From an uncultured Prevotella sp. (GTDB lineage Bacteria > Bacteroidota > Bacteroidia > Bacteroidales > Bacteroidaceae), in the NCBI GenBank assembly GCA_900770025.1, contig CAAGIW010000076.1, positions 1-20,985 of the forward strand: a DNA stretch of 20,985 nt. The letters are read 5' to 3'. Under the pieces are notes generated by a model. That model saw only the letters and a program-made list of their open reading frames with translations. It was not told the DNA's origin and did not search any database. Positions 1-7,200 of this stretch are shown piece after piece (position 1 is the first letter of the stretch; every line of letters starts with the position of its first letter). Position numbers and translations under genes: made by a program.

Positions 1-218
1 AACTTCAGTTGGTTACAATTTGTAACCGACTCATTTCCCTCTTTCTTGAGTCTGTGTTTCAATACTTTCCAGTAGTTTCGGGCGTGGTCGGAATCAGGCT
101 GGTCGGTCAGCGTACCCACCACATCAACAATAGAGAAGTACCACTTCTCCTGCTCATCGTTCCATACGGTACGAATCTTCCTGTCCTCAAACAGTTTCAT
201 TGCTTCGTGCTTTGTCAT
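1..218 (-). CDS. Bro-N domain (phage antirepressor-like) protein, C-terminus cut off by window edge
   Basis: Only the first 72 codons are in the window; the gene continues past the left edge. The reading frame begins MTKHEAMKLFEDRKIRTVW and contains EKWYFSIVDVVGTLTD (residues 24-39), NYWKVLKHRLKKEG (48-61) and NCNQLK (67-72). This pattern is typical of the Bro-N / phage antirepressor domain found in many Bacteroidota proteins, where the order is a W-x-Y-FSIVDV strand, a YW-x-x-LK-x-RLK helix and a QLK motif. Such proteins bind DNA through the N-terminal domain and occur in prophages, islands and as isolated chromosomal genes. The lost C-terminus would show whether this is a stand-alone antirepressor or a DinD-like protein. 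The ATG at 216-218 was chosen because no upstream in-frame ATG is visible before a stop. A TAnnTTTG element overlapped by a palindrome lies about 40 nt upstream. Function is inferred from the family only. Confidence 0.8.
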   Translation of the reverse strand, partial: MTKHEAMKLFEDRKIRTVWNDEQEKWYFSIVDVVGTLTDQPDSDHARNYWKVLKHRLKKEGNESVTNCNQLK

Positions 219-259
219 ATCGCAATCCGTTTCATCACATTTAGTGCCATCTGCGAATC

Positions 260-282
260 CAAAGTTACGGAATTATTCCGTA
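260..282 (-). promoter_or_regulatory. Promoter -7 element with overlapping palindrome (possible operator) for the Bro-N gene
   Basis: On the minus strand TAACTTTG (260-267) matches the Bacteroidota -7 consensus TAnnTTTG. A 17-bp palindrome, TACGGAATTATTCCGTA (266-282), symmetric except for its central base, begins inside that element and extends towards the -33 region. A repressor bound there would cover the promoter. The -33 box is weak: only TTTC-like sequences lie at possible spacings. The operator role is inferred from position and symmetry. Confidence 0.5.
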
Positions 283-381
283 TGAAAGATGAAACAGTGT
301 GATTTTTTTCTATATGGATTCTTGCCCTTTATCCAGAGCGTAACTATTCACTGACTTTTATACTGTCTGCGTGTCGTTTTG

Positions 382-420
382 CAAAAGTGCCCGTTTCGCA
401 TTGCAAAACGGACACTTTTG
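382..420. repeat. 39-nt imperfect inverted repeat
   Basis: The arms CAAAAGTG-CCCGTTT and AAACGGA-CACTTTTG pair across a short GC-ATT-GC centre with two mismatches. Pairs are CAAAAGTG/CACTTTTG and CCGTTT/AAACGG. Part of the right arm (GCAAAACGGAC) recurs at 1133-1143, which suggests relatedness to a dispersed intergenic repeat. There is no T-run on either side long enough to call it a terminator. Confidence 0.6.
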
Positions 421-462
421 GAATGTAACAAAAAATGTATGGAATTCCCATTCTTTTCTTCT

Positions 463-478
463 CCTCCCCTTGGGGAGG
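463..478. repeat. Short perfect hairpin CCTCCCC-TT-GGGGAGG
   Basis: A 7-bp perfect stem with a 2-nt TT spacer. It is followed by a GGCCGGGTGGGGCT stretch. From memory, similar CTCCCC/GGGGAG words are common in intergenic DNA of Bacteroidota, so this is probably a dispersed repeat fragment. Confidence 0.5.
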
Positions 479-918
479 CCGGGTGGGGCTCCTGTTTGGC
501 CGAGTGGGGCTTTCATTTCTATAACGTTAATAAATGTAAATATAAATAACGTGCCAAAAAACGATGGTGAAATGTGTGAAATGCAAAAATATGTAAAATG
601 AAGAGGTGGCCGCTCTTCGTGGAAAATGATGGGAGATAGGTGGAAGAGGAGCTACAGTTTGGCAGCATTGAGAGGGTAGTATGTGGAGGGAATGGCAGGG
701 AGTGGGGAGTCTGTTTCTGGATTTTCCAATCTTGCGATCGGGGGCATCGGGGGCAGAAAACCATGCAGGTTCTGTCTTGGATTTTTTTTCTCTCCATGTC
801 AACAGGTTCTGGTGTGAGGCGACAAGTGTGGGGTGGTGCCGGAAAGAATGGTTTGCAAAAAACTAAATTTTGATGGAGTTGGGTTTGTGAAATGGAAAAA
901 TGCCGCCGGAAAACTGCC

Positions 919-947
919 AAAAGTGGGGGAGAAAACACCCCAATTTT
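919..947. terminator. Possible bidirectional terminator hairpin
   Basis: AAAA-g-TGGGG, a 9-nt loop, then CCCCA-a-TTTT. The 5-bp GC-rich stem extends into an A/T stem across a single g/a mismatch, leaving A-rich and T-rich flanks in both orientations. This is the shape of a small intrinsic terminator, but no convincing gene ends here. It could end an RNA transcribed from the G-rich stretch on its left. The call rests on shape alone. Confidence 0.3.
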
Positions 948-1637
948 AACAGAAAACATGGATTTCTTTTCAAAACTAACACATTTTCCCATCCTGTTTT
1001 TTGAGGCTTATTGCATACATTTTCAGTTTATTAGACCTAAAAATACCCCCTGAATTTTCCCGAATTTTCAAACACTTTTCCCTCCGTTCGGAAATTCAGA
1101 AAAATTAGGAATTTTCGTGTTTATGCAGCGAAGCAAAACGGACTTCACATTTGTTTGCATTTCGCTTTGTGAATTTTGTTTTGTAAACGATACACAAAGT
1201 AAAACAACAGCAGTGTAAAGTGTGGTAAATTCGTGTATTCAAAACAATAAACTACAATTCAAAACTAAACATTTTAAAATGTAAAACCAATCGGTTTAGA
1301 ATTGAAAATCATAAATATTCATTGTCTCAATAGCGTTGTTTATGCTCTAAATATCAATATATTATATAGATATATTAAACAATTTGAGCAAAAGAATGGC
1401 ACTTATAGGGCTTCAGCGTGCCAAAAAACGTGCATGCAAAGGGGCGTATGATGTAAACAACTGAATTATAACCAATTCTTTACGTAAAGTGATTGAATGA
1501 AGACTTGACAGACGTTTTGAAGCCCTGAATTTGGATTTTGATATTTAAACGCAGAATATAGGAATATGAAGTTTACAATCTACAATTTAAAACTGCAAAT
1601 CAAAATAATTTAAATATCAAAAATCAGATTACAAATG

Positions 1638-1668
1638 TTTGCTGTTTGGAAAAATATATTTAACTTTG
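1638..1668 (+). promoter_or_regulatory. Bacteroidota-type promoter for the XRE regulator
   Basis: TTTG at 1638-1641, a 19-nt spacer, and TAACTTTG at 1661-1668. This is an essentially perfect match to the Bacteroidota TTTG/TAnnTTTG consensus. It predicts a transcription start near 1675 and a 5' leader of about 88 nt before the ATG at 1763. Confidence 0.75.
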
Positions 1669-1762
1669 TAAACGCAAAAAAATGGCAGTCCTGTACCTAC
1701 AATCTGCAAGGTGCGTTTGGAAAGGGTACGGATTTTCGTAAAAATTCTTACAATTTTAAAAG

Positions 1763-2272
1763 ATGAAAGAACGAATCAAGGAAGTGATGGAGTCGCAGCA
1801 CATGACCCAACAGGTGTTTGCCCAGTTCATAGAAATGTCGCCCGCATCGCTCAGCAGTATCTTCACCGGTCGCACCCGACCCACCATCAACATCGTGGAA
1901 GCCATCAAGCGCAAGATACCCAACCTGAATACCGACTGGCTGATGTTCGGAATTGGCGAAATGTATGCAGCCACTACGCTCCCCTCGGAGGGCATCTCGC
2001 CCGATGCTTCGGAAGGCTCCGAACTGCTTTTGGAATTTTCTGAAGACGGTCATCCAAGCGAGCAGCATCCCTCGGCCGACCCTTCGCTTGCTGCCGCTGC
2101 CCATCTTGGAGCACCAAGCCATCATCATCCTGCCGCATACCCCCATCAACCGGTGCGTGAAGTGATTAAAGAGGAGATAAAAGTGGTGGAAAAGCCCCAA
2201 CGAAAGATAACAGAAATTCGTATATATTTTGATGACTTAACATTTGAAACCTTTGTGCCAGCCAAGAAATAG
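1763..2272 (+). CDS. XRE/Cro-type helix-turn-helix regulator with His/Ala/Pro-rich linker
   Basis: A 169-aa protein. Residues 1-66 form an HTH_3-type DNA-binding domain: the MTQQVFAQFIEMSPASLSSIFTGRTRP stretch (14-40, shown in part: QQVFAQFI, SPASLSSIF) contains the two helices, and NTDWLMFGIGEMY (56-68) closes the domain in the usual Bacteroidota manner. Residues 97-130 are low-complexity, rich in His, Ala and Pro (for example SHHHPAAYPH). The last 20 residues include ITEIRIYFDDLTFETFVP, resembling the conserved tail of a Bacteroidota family of small chromosomal HTH proteins. The ATG follows an A/T-rich leader without a Shine-Dalgarno. The gene has its own promoter and lies about 160 nt before pyrK, which also has its own promoter. 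No target is known; regulation of pyrKD is only a positional guess. It is not obviously phage-derived. Confidence 0.85.
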   Translation: MKERIKEVMESQHMTQQVFAQFIEMSPASLSSIFTGRTRPTINIVEAIKRKIPNLNTDWLMFGIGEMYAATTLPSEGISPDASEGSELLLEFSEDGHPSEQHPSADPSLAAAAHLGAPSHHHPAAYPHQPVREVIKEEIKVVEKPQRKITEIRIYFDDLTFETFVPAKK

Positions 2273-2371
2273 ATGGACTAAATACTTAAAATATGTAAAA
2301 GGTTGTATAAAACCGTTGCATATCTTACGCATTTAAAGCAGATGTTTGTCATATTCTCGGTATAAATAATG

Positions 2372-2401
2372 TGTGCGTAACTGAATTTTTTGCTATATTT
2401 G
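2372..2401 (+). promoter_or_regulatory. Promoter of pyrKD
   Basis: TATATTTG at 2394-2401 matches TAnnTTTG. TGTG at 2372-2375, 18 nt upstream, is a weak -33 box. The predicted start near 2408 leaves a short leader of about 23 nt before the ATG at 2431. Confidence 0.55.
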
Positions 2402-2430
2402 CAACGTGATTTAGCACTAAGTTAACCGAG

Positions 2431-3207
2431 ATGAAGAAATATGTAATGGATTTGACGGTGGCGGAAAACACGCGCGTCAATGATAAGTATGTGCTCATCA
2501 GACTGACCCATCCGCAGCCTCTGCCCGAGATGAGGCCTGGGCAGTTTGTAGAGATAAGGGTGGACGGCACTGGCCAAACCTTTCTGCGCCGTCCTATATC
2601 CATCAACTTTGTGGACAAGCAACGCAATGAACTCTGGTTGCTCGTGGCAGTGGTGGGCGATGGCACACGCCATATCGCCCAGGTGAAAAAGGGCGATGTG
2701 CTCAACTGCGTGCTGCCGTTGGGCAACGGTTTCACCATGCCGGCCGATGCAGGGCAGCGCGTGCTGCTTGTGGGAGGAGGCGTAGGTGTGGCTCCGCTGC
2801 TGTATATGGGAGCCGAGATGCAGCGCATGGGGTGCGAGCCCGTGTTCCTTTTGGGTGCCCGAAGCAGCAAGGACCTGCTGCTGACAGACGAATTTGCCAA
2901 ATACGGCAGGGTGCTTGTCACCACCGAAGACGGCAGCATGGGCGAGCAAGGCTTTGTGACCAACCACAGCGTGTGGGGCAAGGAGCAGTTTGACAGCATA
3001 GCCACCTGCGGTCCCAAACCCATGATGGTGGCAGTGGCAAAGGTGGCGAAAGAGAAAGGCATCCGCTGCGAAGCATCGCTTGAGAACATGATGGCTTGCG
3101 GAGTGGGAGCGTGCCTGTGCTGTGTGGAGAAGACCACCGAAGGCAACCTGTGTGTGTGTAAGGAAGGACCCGTTTTTGACATCAACAGATTATTATGGCT
3201 GAATTAA
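2431..3207 (+). CDS. pyrK: Dihydroorotate dehydrogenase B electron-transfer subunit PyrK
   Basis: A 258-aa iron-sulfur flavoprotein subunit. It takes electrons from PyrD and passes them to NAD+, so pyrimidine synthesis does not depend on the quinone pool. Domains in order: an FAD-binding barrel with the FLRRPISI motif (51-58), a nucleotide-binding fold with VLLVGGGVGVAPLL (111-124) and TCGPKPMM (192-199), and a C-terminal [2Fe-2S] site with C223, C228, C231 and probably C243 in the CGVGACLCC...CVC context. That spacing fits PyrK of class 1B enzymes. Length is normal. The stop lies 13 nt inside pyrD, indicating translational coupling and 1:1 assembly of the PyrD-PyrK heterotetramer. The start follows the promoter closely and lacks a Shine-Dalgarno. 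Confidence 0.95.
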   Translation: MKKYVMDLTVAENTRVNDKYVLIRLTHPQPLPEMRPGQFVEIRVDGTGQTFLRRPISINFVDKQRNELWLLVAVVGDGTRHIAQVKKGDVLNCVLPLGNGFTMPADAGQRVLLVGGGVGVAPLLYMGAEMQRMGCEPVFLLGARSSKDLLLTDEFAKYGRVLVTTEDGSMGEQGFVTNHSVWGKEQFDSIATCGPKPMMVAVAKVAKEKGIRCEASLENMMACGVGACLCCVEKTTEGNLCVCKEGPVFDINRLLWLN

Positions 3208-4106
3208 GTGTAAACATACGTGAGTTGAGGCTCAAGAATCCCGTGATGACTGCCTCTGGCACCTTTGGATATGGCTTGGAGTTTGCCGACTTTGTGCCGT
3301 TGGACGGCATTGGCGGCATCATCGTCAAGGGCACCACGCTGCGCCCCCGCGAGGGAAATGACTATCCCCGCATGGCAGAGACCACATCGGGAATGCTGAA
3401 CTGTGTGGGTCTGCAGAACAAGGGTGTGGACTATTTTGCCGAGCATATCTATCCGCAGATAGCCCCTATCGACACCCACATGATTGTCAACGTCAGCGGC
3501 TCATCGCCCGAAGACTATGCAGAGTGTGCGGCAAGGATAGACGCACTGGAGCGCATTCCAGCCATAGAGCTGAACATATCGTGCCCCAACGTGCACGACG
3601 GCGGCATGGCCTTCGGAGTGACCTGTCAGGGAGCCGCCTCTGTGGTGCGTGCCGTGAGGGCCCGTTATCACAAGACACTGATTGTGAAGCTCTCGCCCAA
3701 TGTGACCGACATCACCGAGATAGCGCGGGCAGTGGAGGCAGAGGGTGCCGACAGCGTTTCGCTCATCAACACGCTGATGGGCATGGCAGTGGACACGGAG
3801 CGCAGAAAACCCGTGCTCAGCATCGGCACAGGCGGACTGAGCGGGCCTGCCGTGAAGCCCGTGGCGCTGCGCATGGTGTGGCAGGTGGCCAAGGCAGTGA
3901 GCATCCCCGTGATAGGACTGGGCGGCATCTGCACCGCAAAAGATGCCATAGAGTTTCTGATGGCGGGAGCCACGGCCATAGAGATAGGCACAGCCAACTT
4001 TTTAGATCCCACAGTGACCATCAAGGTGCGAGACGGTATCAACGAGTGGTTGGATGCCCACGGCTGCCGATCGGTGACAGAGATTATCGGCGCACTCAAC
4101 CACTGA
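3195..4106 (+). CDS. pyrD: Dihydroorotate dehydrogenase B catalytic subunit PyrD
   Basis: A 303-aa FMN enzyme that oxidises dihydroorotate to orotate, the fourth step of de novo UMP synthesis. It is cytosolic and class 1B. The class 1 catalytic cysteine is C130 in NISCPNVHDGG (127-137). FMN/orotate-binding signatures are MTASGTFGYG (18-27), IVKGTT (43-48), VKLSPNVTDI (164-173), SLINTL (189-194), GGLSGPAVKP (213-222) and GLGGICTAKDA (241-251). Length matches the family. The ATG at 3195 overlaps the end of pyrK by 13 nt in another frame, a strong sign of an operon. The pair fixes the acceptor as NAD+ rather than fumarate or quinone. About 100 nt of non-coding DNA follows before the pectate lyase gene. 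Confidence 0.96.
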   Translation: MAELSVNIRELRLKNPVMTASGTFGYGLEFADFVPLDGIGGIIVKGTTLRPREGNDYPRMAETTSGMLNCVGLQNKGVDYFAEHIYPQIAPIDTHMIVNVSGSSPEDYAECAARIDALERIPAIELNISCPNVHDGGMAFGVTCQGAASVVRAVRARYHKTLIVKLSPNVTDITEIARAVEAEGADSVSLINTLMGMAVDTERRKPVLSIGTGGLSGPAVKPVALRMVWQVAKAVSIPVIGLGGICTAKDAIEFLMAGATAIEIGTANFLDPTVTIKVRDGINEWLDAHGCRSVTEIIGALNH

Positions 4107-4112
4107 AAACCA

Positions 4113-4154
4113 TGCTCCGCCCTCTTCCCCCCAGTCGGAATGACAGACGGAGCA
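4113..4154 (+). terminator. Weak stem-loop after pyrD
   Basis: TGCTCCG (4113-4119) pairs perfectly with CGGAGCA (4148-4154) across a 28-nt loop. It is followed by ACAAAAAGAA rather than a T-run, so it is a poor intrinsic terminator. No TAnnTTTG promoter is visible between pyrD and the next gene. Confidence 0.25.
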
Positions 4155-4206
4155 GACAAAAAGAATCCAAGTAACAAACAATAAAAACCAACTAAAACAT
4201 GAATCA

Positions 4207-7200
4207 ATGAGTAACAAGACTTCAAAGAGATGGCTCCTGACCTTGATGCTGGCAGGCGGTGCAGTAGCACTGCAGGCACAGCAGTTGGCATTCCCGGGAG
4301 CGCAGGGATGGGGACGTTACGCCACCGGTGGACGTACCGGAAGTGTGTATCACGTGACAAACCTCAACGACAGCGGCAGCGGTTCGCTCCGTGATGCCGT
4401 GAGCAGTCCTAACCGCATCGTGGTGTTCGACGTGGCGGGTGTCATCAACATCAACAGTCGCATCGTGTTTGCCAAGAACCTCTATGTGGCAGGCCAGACT
4501 GCCCCGGGTGAGGGTATCACTGTGTATGGCAACGGCGTGTCGTTCTCGGGTGCCACCAACACCATCGTGCGCTACATGCGCTTCCGTATGGGCAAGAACG
4601 GCGACTCTGGAAAGGATGCCGCGGGAATCTCTAACGGAACCAACATGATTTTTGACCACTGTTCGTTTGCATGGGGACAGGACGAAACCTTCTCCATCAA
4701 CTCCGACGGCAAGGGCGACTTAGGCAACATCACCATCCAGAACTCCGTGGTGGGACAGGGACTGATGACCCACTCGGCAGGCGGATTGATGCAGGCAGAC
4801 AACATTACCCTGTATCGCAACCTGTATTGCGACAACTCTACCCGCAACAACAAGGTGAAGGGTATCAACCAGTATGCCAACAACTTGGTGTACAACTGGA
4901 AGAACGGTGCCTACATCATGGGTGGAGACTCAGAGGGAGAGAGTTTCTGCAACATCCAGAGCAACCTGTTCATCAACGGTCCGGCCGTGGGTGGAGACGC
5001 CTTTACGGGTGGCAATTCCAACTTCCACTTCTATGGCAACGACAACTGGCAAGACCGCAACAGAGACGGAGTGTTCAACCCCTCTGAGGTGACTTCGTAC
5101 AGTGCCGCCGACCGTCAGTCGCAGCCATACGACTATCCCGAACTGGAACTGTGGGCAGGAAACACGCTGATCGACAACCTGCTGCCCACCGTGGGAGCCT
5201 CGTTGCCCTATCGCGACTATACCGACTATTATATGATTGACGAGGTGATGAGCTATGGAAAGAAGGGCGAACTGATATCCAACGAAGAAACCTTGGTGTA
5301 TGGCGCACCCAGCACGTGGACCGTATGGAAGGGTAATGCACGTGTGGATACCGATGGCGACGGAATGCCCGATGCTTGGGAGACAGCCAACGGCACCGAT
5401 CCCAACAAGAACGATGCCATGACCATCGCCTCCAACGGATATGCCAACATCGAAAACTATATCAACAGCATCACCGAAGAGACGGTGGACTTCTTCCTGC
5501 GTGCCCCCATGTGTCTGGAACTGGCCGAAAGTCAGGAGCAGGCATTGAAGATTGCGTGGAGAGACTACACCCGTGGTGAGAAAGGATTTGAGGTGGAGAT
5601 AAAGGGCGGAGCCTATGCCGACTTCACCAAAGTGGCCACCACAGAGGCCGGAGCCACCACATGGTTCATCGACAACCTGGCAGAGGGCACTATGTATAAT
5701 GTGCGCGTGCGCGCCGTGGGCGAGACAGGTGTATATTCAGACTATACTCCCACGGTGGTGATGAAGACACGACCCAAGCAGGTGGAGATGGTGGACGTGG
5801 ACCGCTATCAGGCCGACAACACCTGGGTGGCCGCCAATGGTACCTGGGACAACAGCGCCACCGCAGTGTGGCAGGAGGGCACAGCCTTTGCCGATGGCAA
5901 CAAAGTGCTGGTGGACGCTGCCGCTGATACCAAGGTGAGCGTTGCAGGTACGGTGAGTCCGGCCAGCGTAGTGGTGAAGGGAAGCGGACATGTGACCTTG
6001 GAGGGTAGCGGATCCATTGGTGGCGATGCCTCACTGAACAAGGCCGGCGAAGGCACACTCACCATCAGCAACGTGAACGCCTACAAGGGAGCCACCGTGC
6101 TGCATGGCGGCGTATTGGAGTTCAATACCCTGGCCAATGGCGGTGTGAACTCTGCCATCGGTGCTTCCGACGAGTTTGCACAGAACTGGATCATGGACGG
6201 AGGAACCTACCGCTACACCGGAGGAAGCACCTCTACCAACCGTTCTATTATGATTTACAAGGAATCCACATTGGATATTGCCAATGCTTCTGCCACCGTG
6301 ACGATGACTGGTTCGGTGGAAGGTGCGGGCAACTTTGTGCTCGACGGACAGGGAAAACTCTCGGTGGCCACCACCAAGCTGTTCACCATGGACGGCGACG
6401 TGGTGCTGCGCGGAGGCAACCTCTACCTTTCTACGGCCGACATTGCCAAGGCAGGCATCGGCACTGCAGGCAAAGTGGTGATGGCAGGAGGTATGCTCAG
6501 CACCAAGGGTGAATCGGAGGGATATGAAACCTACGCCTTCCCCATGCAGGTGGTAGAGGGAACAACCAGTACTTTCGCCCCCAACCGCAACTGCTACTGG
6601 ACTTCCACTGTGACTGGCTCGGGCAATCTGCAGCTCAACATCCCCTATCTGCGTGAGTACGTGCAGGCCAACTTCATACAGTTTACTGGCAGACTGATAG
6701 CCAACGGTGTGGGTACCGACAAGAATGGAAGTCTGCTTCTCATCAACGGCAAGAACATTCCCAATGCCGTGGTGGAGGCCAAGGGCAATGCCCGCGTATG
6801 TGCCTGGAACACCAATGCCGACGTGACCCTCGGCGGACTGTCGGGAACAGCAGGAACCTATCTGATGGGTTCTTCAAAGAACACCAAGGGCTTCAACTGC
6901 ACATGGCGCATAGGTGGAGCCAATACCAACGAGACCTTTGCTGGAATCATCAACGACTGGTCGTGCAGCGGTTCGGGCTATACCGGCACCACCAACATCA
7001 TCAAGCAGGGCTACGGCGACTGGAGACTTACCGGAACCAACACCTATAGCGGCAAGACCACCGTCAACGGCGGCCGACTGATAGTGAATGGAAAGAACAA
7101 CGGAACCGGCAGCTATACTGTGAACGACGGAGCCACCCTGGCAGGTCAGGGCACCATCGGCGGTGCTGTGGTGGTGAACGAAGGCGGAATCCTCCATGCC

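Larger units (their letters stand above)
303..1637. other. Gene-free region of about 1.3 kb with hairpins and repeated words
   Basis: No reading frame here resembles a known protein. The short frames present have skewed compositions (His, Ser, Pro and Phe rich on minus; Gly, Trp and Arg rich on plus) and no credible start context. The left part (about 600-870) is G-rich on the plus strand; the right part (about 1190-1640) is very AT-rich. Visible structures include a 39-nt imperfect inverted repeat, a CCTCCCC/GGGGAGG hairpin, a G-run cluster, a terminator-like hairpin, and the word CGTGCCAAAAAACG at 550-563 and 1417-1430. GCAAAACGGAC also recurs exactly at 403-413 and 1133-1143. It separates a phage-like gene from core genes, so it may be a decayed insertion or a stretch of dispersed repeats; an unannotated RNA is also possible. 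Confidence 0.6.

Noticed and set aside
9..302. 97-codon plus-strand frame at the left edge
   Set aside because: It is antisense to the recognisable Bro-N gene and has no protein-like features.
640..873. 77-codon plus-strand open frame in the G-rich block
   Set aside because: Composition reflects G runs (Gly, Trp, Arg); no family resemblance and no promoter or ribosome-binding context.
519..992. 157-codon minus-strand open frame in the gene-free region
   Set aside because: Rich in His, Ser, Pro and Phe, with no recognisable motif or credible start; it arises from the G-rich plus strand.
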